From: Actinoplanes sp. NBRC 103695
GTDB taxonomy: Bacteria > Actinomycetota > Actinomycetes > Mycobacteriales > Micromonosporaceae
NCBI RefSeq assembly: GCF_030269485.1
Contig: NZ_BSTL01000001.1
Location: forward strand, 494,892 to 558,891
Direction of reading: 5' to 3'
DNA length: 64,000 nt
A program made the translations under genes and the position numbers. Of the stretch, positions 24,642 to 33,357 are shown piece after piece. The notes beneath the pieces are model-generated. The model was not told the DNA's origin, made no database searches, and was given only the letters and a program-made list of their open reading frames with translations. Numbering within the stretch: position 1 is the first letter of the stretch; every line of letters begins with the position of its first letter.

Positions 24642-25502
24642 ATGACGATGGCGAAGCTGCACGACGGAACTTTTCTGGAGGTCACGACGACCGGCGACGG
24701 CCCGGCCGTGCTGACGCAGGCGAGCCTGGCCGTGATCGAGGGTGAGGCGGCGGAGCGGATGCGTGCCTGGGGCGCCCAGCCCGACCTCGGGCAGGCGCTG
24801 GTGACCGGGCTCGCGACGGCCGGCCGGCGGGTGGTCTCCGCCGACTACGAGGGCCACCGGGCCGCACATCCGGCAGCCGGGACGCTGACCGCGGACGCGG
24901 TCGCCGCCGACCTGCTGGCGATCGCCGACGCGGCCGGCGTGGGCGAGTTCGCGTACTACGGCTACTCCTGGCTGGCGCTGGCCGGGCTGCAGCTGGCGAT
25001 CCGCACCGACCGGCTGACCGGCCTGGCGATGGGCGGGTTCCCGCCGCTCGGCGGCCCGTACGACGCGATGCTCGCGGTGACCCGGGCCGCGCACCGGATG
25101 GCGACGGAGGACGCCGGGCGCGAACTGCCCGACCGGTCCGAGATCGAGGTGGGCGACTGGGATTCCGCCGCGGTCACCCAGCAGCCGGATCAGACCTCGC
25201 AGTACGTGACGCTGTACGAATCGCTGGGGGACTTCGACGAGCGGGCCGCACTCGACAGGGTCACGGTGCCGCGGCTCGCCTTCGCCGGGAGCGAGGACAC
25301 CATGGAGTACGGGCCGCGGTGGGGCGGCGTCCGGGTGGAGATCGGGCCACCGCTCGCCGAGCACCGCGACGAACTGGTCGATCGGGGCTGGACGGTCGAG
25401 GTGGTGGTCGGCGGCGACCACTCGAGCGTCATGCGGTCGCCGACGGCCCTGCCGATCCTGACCGGGTGGCTCGCCGCACCCGGGCAACAGCCAGCGTCGT
25501 GA
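24642..25502 (+). CDS. Alpha/beta hydrolase
   Basis: 286 aa. The nucleophile elbow is YYGYSWLALAG (G-x-S-x) at about residue 109 and the C-terminal His is in VVGGDHSSVM; the acid is probably in AFAGSEDTMEY. The oxyanion region is degenerate (TGDGPAVLTQASLAVIEG), so the usual HG motif is missing and the substrate cannot be guessed. It is divergent from tetR across 27 bp, so it is probably induced by that regulator's ligand, perhaps its own substrate. The ATG at 24642 or the one at 24648 may be used. Its 3' end overlaps the next, leftward gene by 74 bp. Confidence 0.8.
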   Translation: MTMAKLHDGTFLEVTTTGDGPAVLTQASLAVIEGEAAERMRAWGAQPDLGQALVTGLATAGRRVVSADYEGHRAAHPAAGTLTADAVAADLLAIADAAGVGEFAYYGYSWLALAGLQLAIRTDRLTGLAMGGFPPLGGPYDAMLAVTRAAHRMATEDAGRELPDRSEIEVGDWDSAAVTQQPDQTSQYVTLYESLGDFDERAALDRVTVPRLAFAGSEDTMEYGPRWGGVRVEIGPPLAEHRDELVDRGWTVEVVVGGDHSSVMRSPTALPILTGWLAAPGQQPAS

Positions 25503-25932
25503 GGAGCACGGCGGTCAGCAGCGAGGTCGCGGCGATGCCGAACATGATCCGCCGGCCGATGAAGCGGTTCGGCCGGGCGTCCTTGACCAGTTGCGGGTCC
25601 GCGGTGTCGTAGACGACCCGCATCGTCTCGCCGACCTTCGGACGCGGGTCCGCCGGCAGGCCCCAGAGCGTCGCGTTCACCACCCGGTTGTCGGCGGTGG
25701 TGAACGTGACGAGATAGGCGTCGTTCTGCCGGCCACGGTCCTCGACCGCGGTCAGGGTCGCGGTGGCGGCCCGGCCGCGGTCGGCGAACGCGTCGAGGGC
25801 GCGCATGTCGCTGCGGGCGACGTAGATGAGAACCGCCGTGGTGATCCACAACGCGATGGCCCAGGCGCCGAGCCGGGAGGTGAGAAACCGCCGGATGCCC
25901 GTCACGGCTCCATGGTAGGAACCGGCCACCAC
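25429..25932 (-). CDS. DUF3592-like membrane protein
   Basis: 167 aa. Helix one is AWAIALWITTAVLIYVA, helix two is IMFGIAATSLLTAVLLTTLA. Between them is an extracytoplasmic beta domain (ATATLTAVEDRGRQNDAYLV, VGETMRVVYDTADPQLV) that fits DUF3592. Function is unknown. The annotated start is GTG at 25932; GTG at 25908 (MTGIRRFL) is equally possible because neither has a strong ribosome site. The 3' end overlaps the convergent hydrolase gene by 74 bp. Confidence 0.72.
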   Translation of the reverse strand: MVAGSYHGAVTGIRRFLTSRLGAWAIALWITTAVLIYVARSDMRALDAFADRGRAATATLTAVEDRGRQNDAYLVTFTTADNRVVNATLWGLPADPRPKVGETMRVVYDTADPQLVKDARPNRFIGRRIMFGIAATSLLTAVLLTTLAVARVRRATRSGSAGPSATA

Positions 25933-25992
25933 ACGATCAGGGCGTGCTGACCGTGACGTCGTCGAAGTCGGCCTGCCCGATCGACGCGGATC

Positions 25993-27114
25993 TCAGCCCC
26001 AGACCTCCTGGGCGGTTTCCGCGATGAGCCGCAGCTTGGCGACCTCCTGGTCGTAGGTGAGCACGTTGCCCTCGACGGTGGAGCTGAACCCGCACTGCGG
26101 TGACAGGCACAGCTGCTCGAGCGGGACGTACTTGGCGGCCTCGTCGATGCGGCGTTTCAGCGTGTCCTTCGACTCCAGCTCGCCCCGCTTGGTGGTGACC
26201 AGGCCGAGCACGACCATCTTGCCGGGCGGCACGAACCGCAGCGGCGCGAATCCGCCGGAGCGGTCGTCGTCGAACTCCAGGAAGAAGCCGTCGACGGCGA
26301 GCTCGCTGAACAGCGCCTCGGCGACGAAGTCGTAGCCGCCCTCGGCCGCCCACGACGACCGGAAGTTGCCCCGGCACATGTGGGTGGTCACGGCCAGCCC
26401 GGCCGGCCTGTCCCGGATCGCGGCGTTGATCTGCTTGATGTAGCGCAGGTGCTGGTGCTCGGCGTCGTCGCCGCGCGAGGTGAGCAGGGCGCGCTGGGCC
26501 GGGTCGTTGAGGTAGGCCAGGCTGGTGTCGTCGAGCTGCAGGTAACGACAACCCAGGTCGTAAACCCCGAGGACCTGCTTCGCGTACGCCGCGCTCAGAT
26601 CCGCCCAGAACTGCTCCTCGTCGGGGTAGACCGCCGGATCGATGGCCGCCCGGCCGCCGCGGTAGTGCACCATGCTCGGCGACGGGATGGTCAGTTTCGC
26701 CGTGACGCCGGGACCGACGGTCGACGCGAGGAAACTGAACGCCTCGCCGAAGATCGTCTCGGTGAGGCGGACCGGCGCGTCCACGGACAGCGCGGCGGAC
26801 TCGAAGTCCAGCTCGCCCTCCGCGTTCCGGAAGTGCACCTGGATCTTCTCGTCGGTGCGGCTGATCCCGCCGAGCTGATAGATGAAGTCCATGTGCCAGG
26901 ACGTACGCCGGAACTCGCCGTCGGTGGCCGACCGCAGGCCGACGTCGCGTTGCATGGCGACCACCTCGCGAACCGCCTCGTCCTCGACCGCGCGCAGCTC
27001 GTCGTCCGACATCTTCTGGGCCGCATGCTCCTCGCGCGCCTGGAGCAGGCGCGCGGGCCGGAGCAGACTGCCGACGTGATCCGCCCGGAAGGGCGGGGTG
27101 TCGCGGAGCGTCAT
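25993..27114 (-). CDS. MetE C-terminal-like cobalamin-independent methyltransferase
   Basis: 373 aa, the size of the MetE catalytic C-terminal barrel alone, as in Bacillus YxjG/YxjH. The start RADHVGSLLRPARLLQARE is typical. Zinc ligands are visible in TTHMCRGN (His and Cys near residue 245) and LSPQCGFSS (Cys near 340); DATDGEFRR-like text is present as SATDGEFRRTSWHMDF. Such short homologues transfer a methyl group to a thiol, using a donor other than folate in known cases. The ATG follows GAGGGG. No S-box or cobalamin riboswitch was seen upstream. Confidence 0.88.
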   Translation of the reverse strand: MTLRDTPPFRADHVGSLLRPARLLQAREEHAAQKMSDDELRAVEDEAVREVVAMQRDVGLRSATDGEFRRTSWHMDFIYQLGGISRTDEKIQVHFRNAEGELDFESAALSVDAPVRLTETIFGEAFSFLASTVGPGVTAKLTIPSPSMVHYRGGRAAIDPAVYPDEEQFWADLSAAYAKQVLGVYDLGCRYLQLDDTSLAYLNDPAQRALLTSRGDDAEHQHLRYIKQINAAIRDRPAGLAVTTHMCRGNFRSSWAAEGGYDFVAEALFSELAVDGFFLEFDDDRSGGFAPLRFVPPGKMVVLGLVTTKRGELESKDTLKRRIDEAAKYVPLEQLCLSPQCGFSSTVEGNVLTYDQEVAKLRLIAETAQEVWG

Positions 27115-27140
27115 CGTCGATACCCCCTCGGTGCGACAGC

Positions 27141-28583
27141 TTACGTCCGCGCGGGGGGTCCCTGCATCTCTTCCTCGTCGGGCTGCCGCTCCTTCTGCGG
27201 GAGCCTCGGCCACCGGTCCTCGTGCTCGGTGTACTCGCCCAGGCTCTTGAACCCGAGCCCGCCGGCCTGGAGGCCGTAGCCCGCGTACTTGGCGGCGTTG
27301 TTGTCGGTGGCGATGCCGATCGACAGGGAGACCGCGCCGAACGTGCCGAACAGGCCGCCCAGCATCTTCGGGATGTTGACCTTACGGTCCCGGACGGCCT
27401 TGACGAGCTCGCTGGCGAAGTCGCCGGCCGGCGCGGCGCCGGACAGGACCGCCGCGGCGATCGCGAAGTTCGAGACCGGGATCTTTCCCTCGAACGTCCC
27501 GTCCTTGATCATCTGCTCGTACATCCGCTGGTGCCTGATCGCGTACGACTGGAGGGTCGGTGCCGCGGCGGCGATGAACGCGCCGGCGGCCTTCGACCAG
27601 TCGCCGTCCGGGAACATGTGCTGGCCGTCCTCGAGCTTGGTGCTCTCGCCGTATCCCTTGATGATCAGGCCGGCCGTCTGCGTGTAGAGCCCGCCGAACC
27701 GGGCCGCGTCGCCTGCCGGACCGTCCTTCTGGGAGATCGCGTTGGCGAACAGGCCGCCGGTGGTCGCGATGCCGCCCAGGAACTTGGCCCAGTTCATGCC
27801 CCGGCCCTGCAACCACTTGTTGATCTCGCTGACCGCGTCGCCGGTGGAGCTGGCCGCCGCCATGCCGGTCGCGCCGGAACTGAGGTTGGGTACCGTCCCC
27901 CGGACCAGGAACGAGTTCTGGATCGGGAACACGAGGGCGACACCGGCGCCGACCGACTTGGGTTTGTCGCCGGTCCCCCTCGAGTACAGGGGCAACCGCC
28001 AGCGCGACTGCTGCTCCGCGGCGGCCTCCGAGGACGAGGACGAGCCGCTCGAGGAAGAAGACGAGGAGGACGACGAGGAGACGGTCGAGGCCCGCGAACC
28101 TGGCCGGCTTCCCGGCAGGACGTCCGTGCTTCCGCGTACCGGCGACATCGGTTCGCCCGGGGCGTCGAAGAACTCCTGGTCGGTCGAGCCCGACGACCCG
28201 GTCCGGGTGGAGGCCGGCGACTCCGGCCGGACGACCTCCTCCGGAGGCATGCCGGGCATGGTGTCCAGCGCGTCGAAGAACTCCTCGTCGTCGCTCGACG
28301 TCGCCGGACTGGGCGGGCGTGGGCTGGGCGGGCGCGGGATGGCTTCCAGCGGCACCGTGGTCTCCGGCTGGGTGCCCAGCTCGGGCAGCTGGACGGGTGG
28401 CGGCACCGACCGCTCCGGGGCGGCCAGCATCCGGGAGACGGCGACGTTGCCGGCCTGTCGCTGCAGGGCCAGCATCGCGGCCGCTCCGGGCGGCACGTGC
28501 ACGCCGGAACGGTTGCCGGGCCGGTGTTCCGGCTCGACCTCGTCGGATCGGAGGTGCCGGCGCCGTGTCATGGGATCGGACAT
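27141..28583 (-). CDS. Putative injected or exported effector with LQRxxGNxxV N-terminal motif
   Basis: 480 aa, four parts. Residues about 37-53 read MLALQRQAGNVAVSRML, a short amphipathic motif I know from the N-termini of large actinobacterial proteins that often carry DUF4157 and occur near contractile injection systems. Residues 55-200 are Pro/Ser/acidic and contain two copies of DxEFFDA (DDEEFFDALDTMPG, DQEFFDAPGEPMSP). A run of about 20 Ser follows. Residues 225-480 form a Gly/Ala-rich domain with several amphipathic or weakly hydrophobic helices (FLGGIATTGGLFANAIS, GGLFGTFGAVSLSIGIATDN) that could insert in membranes. There is no signal peptide. No injection-system genes are in the window, so the role is inference. 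Confidence 0.6.
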   Translation of the reverse strand: MSDPMTRRRHLRSDEVEPEHRPGNRSGVHVPPGAAAMLALQRQAGNVAVSRMLAAPERSVPPPVQLPELGTQPETTVPLEAIPRPPSPRPPSPATSSDDEEFFDALDTMPGMPPEEVVRPESPASTRTGSSGSTDQEFFDAPGEPMSPVRGSTDVLPGSRPGSRASTVSSSSSSSSSSSGSSSSSEAAAEQQSRWRLPLYSRGTGDKPKSVGAGVALVFPIQNSFLVRGTVPNLSSGATGMAAASSTGDAVSEINKWLQGRGMNWAKFLGGIATTGGLFANAISQKDGPAGDAARFGGLYTQTAGLIIKGYGESTKLEDGQHMFPDGDWSKAAGAFIAAAAPTLQSYAIRHQRMYEQMIKDGTFEGKIPVSNFAIAAAVLSGAAPAGDFASELVKAVRDRKVNIPKMLGGLFGTFGAVSLSIGIATDNNAAKYAGYGLQAGGLGFKSLGEYTEHEDRWPRLPQKERQPDEEEMQGPPART

Positions 28584-28704
28584 TACGGATCCAAGGTGGA
28601 CGGCTCCCGACCCGTGGGTTAACGGTTGCGGTAAGCCACCACACATTGATTCCGGTGACACTCCTTGGGTAGGTTCCGATCACGAAACGGGGGAAGGAAC
28701 CCAA

Positions 28705-30687
28705 GTGAAAACCAGAATTCTCGCCGCGGTCGCTGCCGCGGCGGTCTCCATAGGCGTGTCCATCGCCGTCCCGTCGCCCGCTCAGGCGGCCGACACCTTC
28801 TCGTGCCCGGGCTCCGGGCGCATCTTCGCCTCGGCCACCAACGGGGACCTCCACAGCTGGAACATCAGCAACATCGGCACGACCACGATCTCCGGCGGCG
28901 CGCGCACCACGCCCGGCCATGGCTGGGGCGGGTACGGCAAGATCCTCGGCGGTCCCGGCGGCCGGGTCTACGGCATCAACTCCACGTCCGGCCTGTGGAT
29001 GTACAAGTATGTGAGCGGCGCGTTCGACAGCACCAAGGACAACATCGCGCCCGGACAGTTCAAGTCCTACGCGAGCGCGGCCTGGAAGAACAAGATCACC
29101 GTCGACGAGATCGGCGACTTCTATCTGGTCGACAACACCGGCCGCCTGCTCTGGTACCGCTACGACGAGGCGACCAGGACCTGGCCGATCAACGGCCGGA
29201 TCATCGACGACGGCTGGGACCAGTTCGACCTGATCGTCGCGGCCGGCCCGGGCGTCATCTGGGGCCGCAAGGCGTCCAACGGCAATCTGCTCCGGTTCCG
29301 GTTCGAAGCGACCAGCGAGCGCTGGATCACCCACGACCAGGTGGCCGAGAGCTCCAGCGACTGGGGCACCTTCGCCAACATCTCCTCGCCCGGCGGCGAC
29401 GTCCTGTACGGCGTCTCGACCGATGGCCGCTTCCTGACCTACCGCTACCGTGAGGACGTCCCGAGCTTCCCGGTGAGCCGGGCCCAGCTGGGCAGCTCGA
29501 CGGACTGGGCGACCTTCACCAACGTCCTCGCCATCCCGAACGTCTGCAAGCTCACCGAACGGCACATCCCGGCGGCGCCGGCCGTCCCGGTCCAGAACTA
29601 CAGCCCGACCGCGGCGATCCAGGGCCCGGTGCCGAGCGGGGGCCAGATCGGCCCGCTGGAGTTCGTCTACGTCGACAACATCGGCTCGATCCGGCACGGA
29701 CACCAGCCCGACCCCGAGTTCTTCGGCGGGGTGCAGTGGAGCACGCTGGGCCGGCCCGAGGTTCAGTACACCGGCAAACCGGCGCTCGCCGTCGGTGCGG
29801 TGCCCGAGACGGATGTGCCCGCCGGCCGGCAGACGGTCCACGCGCTGACCCACAGCACGACCGGCGACGTCGCGTCCTTCACCCGGACCACCGCACCGGG
29901 CTGGGGCGCCGACGAGAACCTGGCCGGTCGGATGCGTTCGCACCCGGTCGTCACCCGGCTCACCGACGGCCTGCTCGCCGCGTTCGCCATCGACGCCGCC
30001 GGCCACGTCTGGACCCGCCGGCAGACCAGCGTCCGGGTCGGCGCGTTCCTCGGCTGGCGTGATCTCGGCGGCAGCCTGACCGGCGAGCTCACGGTCGTCC
30101 CGATCGTCAACGGCGGGGCCGTCCTCTTCGGCCTGGACGCGGACGGCACCCCGGTGACCGCCACCTACCGTGCCGGCGTCCTGTCGGCCTGGGCGGAGCT
30201 CGGCGGCAGTGGCTTCACCGGCACCGTGTCGGTCGTGTCGATGCCGGGCCAGATCCTGCGAGCCTTCGCCCGCGACGCCGACGGCCGCGTCCAGACCCAG
30301 CTGCAGGTGGGCGGCGTCTTCCCGGGCACCTGGTCGCCGGTGGGCGACCTGACCGTGGCGGGTTCGCCGGCCGCGGTGCTCGACCCGGCGCTGGGCCGGG
30401 TCGCGGTCGTGGCCCGCGGCACCGACAACGAGCTCTACCGGGTCTTCGAGACCGCGCAGGGCTCGAACACCTGGGACGCCTGGCAGCGGGTCAACACCGA
30501 CGGCTCCGACCCGTCCTTCACCGACCCGACCATCCTGCAGTACGCCGGCGGCGCCGGGCCGACCTGGGCGATCCTCTTCCGGAACGAGAACAACGGCCAC
30601 CGCTTCTACACCCGGTCGCTGCCCGGCGGCAAGAAGGCGGGCGCCGTGACGTTCAAGGCGCACACCCTGCCCGCACCGCCGCGGTAA
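28705..30687 (+). CDS. Secreted lectin with tachylectin-type and PLL-type beta-propellers
   Basis: 660 aa. A signal peptide (ILAAVAAAAVSIGVSIAVPS, cleavage after AQA) is followed by a tachylectin-2-like propeller to about residue 280: blades GRIFASATNGDLHSWN, GGRVYGINSTSGLWMYKY, GDFYLVDNTGRLLWYRY and GDVLYGVSTDGRFLTYRY. A second propeller of the fucose-lectin/PLL (DUF346) type covers about 320-640 (LLAAFAIDAAGHVWTRRQ, ILRAFARDADGRVQTQLQ, VVARGTDNELYRVFETAQ). No catalytic motif is seen, so it is likely a carbohydrate-binding exoprotein. GTG is the start, with GGGGGAAGGAA before it. It is divergent from the effector-like gene; a strong terminator follows. Confidence 0.85.
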   Translation: MKTRILAAVAAAAVSIGVSIAVPSPAQAADTFSCPGSGRIFASATNGDLHSWNISNIGTTTISGGARTTPGHGWGGYGKILGGPGGRVYGINSTSGLWMYKYVSGAFDSTKDNIAPGQFKSYASAAWKNKITVDEIGDFYLVDNTGRLLWYRYDEATRTWPINGRIIDDGWDQFDLIVAAGPGVIWGRKASNGNLLRFRFEATSERWITHDQVAESSSDWGTFANISSPGGDVLYGVSTDGRFLTYRYREDVPSFPVSRAQLGSSTDWATFTNVLAIPNVCKLTERHIPAAPAVPVQNYSPTAAIQGPVPSGGQIGPLEFVYVDNIGSIRHGHQPDPEFFGGVQWSTLGRPEVQYTGKPALAVGAVPETDVPAGRQTVHALTHSTTGDVASFTRTTAPGWGADENLAGRMRSHPVVTRLTDGLLAAFAIDAAGHVWTRRQTSVRVGAFLGWRDLGGSLTGELTVVPIVNGGAVLFGLDADGTPVTATYRAGVLSAWAELGGSGFTGTVSVVSMPGQILRAFARDADGRVQTQLQVGGVFPGTWSPVGDLTVAGSPAAVLDPALGRVAVVARGTDNELYRVFETAQGSNTWDAWQRVNTDGSDPSFTDPTILQYAGGAGPTWAILFRNENNGHRFYTRSLPGGKKAGAVTFKAHTLPAPPR

Positions 30688-30705
30688 CTCCGAAACAAGT
30701 GTGTA

Positions 30706-30746
30706 GTCCGCGACAACAAGGCGCTCGCCGCCTTGTTGTCGCGGAC
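30706..30746 (+). terminator. Hairpin terminator after the lectin gene
   Basis: A perfect 18-bp stem, GTCCGCGACAACAAGGCG (30706-30723) with CGCCTTGTTGTCGCGGAC (30729-30746), encloses a 5-nt loop. There is no T-tract, as is common for actinomycete terminators. It insulates the following transporter operon. Confidence 0.88.
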
Positions 30747-30808
30747 GCCAAAGACAACGCGTCGCAGGGTCGGCAGTCTTTCCCTTCACGTAGCAGGTGG
30801 AGGGCGCG

Positions 30809-32353
30809 ATGAAGGCTCTACGATCGGTTGCCGCGCTGGGCGCGGTGGCATTGCTGACCGCCGCTTGCGGTGGCAACGACTCGACCGGCGGTGCGAGCGG
30901 GAAGCAACCGGTCAACGGCAAGACGTTCACGATGTCCGTGTCCTCCGATCCGGGGAACCTGGACCCGCATTTCACCTCGCTGACGATCACCGGCCAGGTG
31001 GACCGTTTCCTGTACGACTCCCTGCTCGGCACCGCCCCGGACGGCAAACTGCTGCCCGGGCTGGCCGAGAAGTGGGAGGGGACCACCACCAAGGCGACCT
31101 TCACCCTGCGCAAGGGCATCACCTGCGCCAACGGTGACCCGCTGACGGCGAGGACGGTGGCCGACAACATCAGCTTCGTCGGCGACGTGAAGAACGCGTC
31201 CACCCGGGTCGGCACCTACGTCCCAGCCGGCGCGAAGGCCACCGCGGACGAGGCCACCGGCGTCGTCACGGTCACCTCACCGGCCCCGGACGCCTTCCTG
31301 GACCGCAACCTCGGCGGCCTGCCGATCGTCTGCGACCAGGGCATGAAGGACCGCACCAAGCTCAAGCAGGCGTCGGACGGCACCGGCATGTTCACGGTGA
31401 CCGAGGCGGTTCCGGACGACCACTACACGCTGACCCGGCGCAAGGAGTACGCGTGGGGGCCGGGCGACGTGAAGGCCGACACGGTCGGGCTGCCGGACAA
31501 GGTCGTCATCCGGGTGGTCGGGAACGAGGCCACCGCCGCCAACCTGATGCTCACCGGCGAGCTCAACGCCGCCCGGTTCAGCGGCCCGGACAGCGCGCGG
31601 TTGCAGGGCGACGACTACGTCAAGCGGGACATCCTGGCGCCGACGGGCGAGCTGTGGTTCAACCAGAAGCCGGGCCTGCCGACCGCGGACGAGGCGGTCC
31701 GCAAGGCGCTCGTCCAGTCGGTCGACCTCAAGCAGATGCAGCAGGCCTTCACCTCGGGCCGGGGCGGCGACCCGACCGGCCTGGTGGCGCCGGCGATGAC
31801 CCCCTGCAAGGGGAACACGATCGAGGGCAACCAGCCGCCGTTCGACGCCGCCGCGGGCAAGTCGGTGCTGGCCGCCAAGCCGCTGTCGCTGACCGTCGCT
31901 TACGCCGCGTCGGCCAGTCCGGGCGCGCAGCCCGCCGCCGAGCTGCTGCAGCAGCAGTGGACCGCGGCCGGGGTGAAGGTGACGCTCAAGAACGTCACCG
32001 CGGTGCAGGTCGGCCAGATCGCCGGTGGGCAGCTGTCCTGGGACGTGGCGATGTTCCCGATCGGGGTGACGCTGCCCAGCCAGCTGGTCGCGTACCTGTC
32101 CGGGCCGACCCCGCCGAACGGCACCAACTTCGCCAGCATCGACAACAAGGCGTACCAGGCCGCGGTGGCCGAGGCGCAGAAGGTCGCCGGCGACGGTGGC
32201 TGCGAGCAGTGGCTGGCCGCCGAGAAGGAACTGATCAAGCGGCTCGACCTGGTGCCGTTCGCCAATTCCAACGTCCCGTACTTCATCAAGGGCGCGACGT
32301 TCGAGCTCACCGACGGCGACCTCGGTCCGGCCTCCATCCGGATGTTCGGCTGA
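30809..32353 (+). CDS. Peptide ABC transporter substrate-binding lipoprotein (family 5)
   Basis: 514 aa of the DppA/OppA/NikA family. The signal ends LLTAAC with the lipid-modified Cys at residue 20. The mature part has the family entry VSSDPGNLDPHFTSLTITGQ, then LYDSLLGTAPDGKLLPGLAE and ATFTLRKGITCANGDPLTAR. It captures peptides or similar ligands outside the cell. ATG at 30809 is chosen over an upstream GTG because GGAGG sits 6 nt before it. It is the first gene of an operon that continues with permease, permease-ATPase fusion, S12 hydrolase and ATPase. Confidence 0.92.
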   Translation: MKALRSVAALGAVALLTAACGGNDSTGGASGKQPVNGKTFTMSVSSDPGNLDPHFTSLTITGQVDRFLYDSLLGTAPDGKLLPGLAEKWEGTTTKATFTLRKGITCANGDPLTARTVADNISFVGDVKNASTRVGTYVPAGAKATADEATGVVTVTSPAPDAFLDRNLGGLPIVCDQGMKDRTKLKQASDGTGMFTVTEAVPDDHYTLTRRKEYAWGPGDVKADTVGLPDKVVIRVVGNEATAANLMLTGELNAARFSGPDSARLQGDDYVKRDILAPTGELWFNQKPGLPTADEAVRKALVQSVDLKQMQQAFTSGRGGDPTGLVAPAMTPCKGNTIEGNQPPFDAAAGKSVLAAKPLSLTVAYAASASPGAQPAAELLQQQWTAAGVKVTLKNVTAVQVGQIAGGQLSWDVAMFPIGVTLPSQLVAYLSGPTPPNGTNFASIDNKAYQAAVAEAQKVAGDGGCEQWLAAEKELIKRLDLVPFANSNVPYFIKGATFELTDGDLGPASIRMFG

Positions 32354-32358
32354 TCCAG

Positions 32359-33357
32359 GTGTTGTCAAGGAGGGCCTTCAGTCTGGTCAGGGGCGGCGGC
32401 GGGGCTGCGGATGGCGTTTGGGTTAGGTTCGCTGCCCGGCGGGCCGGGCGGCTGGTGCTGTCACTGTTGGTGCTCGTCACCGCCGCGTTCGCGATGATCC
32501 ACGCGCTGCCCGGTGATCCGGTCCGGGCGGCGCTGGGACCGACCGCGCCGATCGAGCTGATCAACGCCCGCCGGGCGGCGATGGGCCTGGACGACCCGCT
32601 GTGGTTGCAGTACCTGCACTACCTGGGCAACCTGTTCACCGGCGACCTGGGCATCTCGATGACGTCCGGCCTGCCGGTGTCGGACGTCATCTCGGCCCGG
32701 TTCGGGTCCACCGTGGAGATGGCGGTGCTCGCCTTCGCGGTGGCGGTGGTGGTCTCGGTGCCCCTGGGGACGTTGATGGCGGTGCTGGTCCGGCACGGCC
32801 GCCGGCGCGCGGGGGACTTCGCGTTCACCTCGGCCAGCGTCGTGCTCGCCACGATCCCCGAGTTCCTGATGGCGGTCGGGCTGGTCTTCCTGTTCAGCGT
32901 GCAGCTCGGCTGGCTGCCGGTGGCGGGCAGGTCCGGCCCCGACTCGTACGTCCTGCCGGTCCTCTCGCTGGCCATCGGCCCGTCGTTCGTGCTGGCCCGG
33001 ATCGTCCGGGTGGAGATGCTGACCGTGCTGGAGGCCGACTACGTGCGCACGGCGAGGGCCAAGCGCCTGCCGGACCGGGTGGTCTACCTGCGGCACGCCC
33101 TGCCGAACGCACTGACCACCACGCTCACGCTGGGCGGCCTGCTGCTCGGCTCGCTGGTCGCCGGGACGGTGCTGGTGGAGAACGTGTTCGCCTGGCCGGG
33201 GCTGGGCGGCACGATCGTCGGCTCGATCCTGGCCAAGGACTACCCGACCGTGCAGGGCGTGGTGCTGGTCTACGGCGTCGGCGTGCTGCTGGTGAACCTG
33301 GTGGTCGACGTGGCGCTGGCCGTCGTCGACCCGCGCTCCACGATCCGGGAGAGCTGA
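32359..33357 (+). CDS. Peptide ABC transporter permease (DppB type)
   Basis: About 332 aa with six helices. The entry RFAARRAGRLVLSLLVLVTA, the following MIHALPGDPVRAALGPTAP and the closing VYGVGVLLVNLVVDVALAVV, DPRSTIRES match DppB. The EAA-type loop is ADYVRTARAKRLPDRVVYLR. The start is uncertain: GTG at 32359 keeps the frame but lacks a ribosome site, while AAGGAGG at 32367-32373 would suit a CTG at 32383. The stop overlaps the next start (TGATG). Confidence 0.88.
   Translation: MLSRRAFSLVRGGGGAADGVWVRFAARRAGRLVLSLLVLVTAAFAMIHALPGDPVRAALGPTAPIELINARRAAMGLDDPLWLQYLHYLGNLFTGDLGISMTSGLPVSDVISARFGSTVEMAVLAFAVAVVVSVPLGTLMAVLVRHGRRRAGDFAFTSASVVLATIPEFLMAVGLVFLFSVQLGWLPVAGRSGPDSYVLPVLSLAIGPSFVLARIVRVEMLTVLEADYVRTARAKRLPDRVVYLRHALPNALTTTLTLGGLLLGSLVAGTVLVENVFAWPGLGGTIVGSILAKDYPTVQGVVLVYGVGVLLVNLVVDVALAVVDPRSTIRES

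Noticed and set aside
25993..27114. Full-length methionine synthase MetE
   Set aside because: At 373 residues only the catalytic C-terminal barrel is present; there is no N-terminal folate-binding barrel upstream.
27382..31215. Open frame of 1277 codons on the minus strand
   Set aside because: It runs antisense through the lectin and lipoprotein genes and out of frame through the effector-like gene. The composition (Arg/Ala/Gly/Asp strings, no domain) is that of a GC-rich shadow frame.
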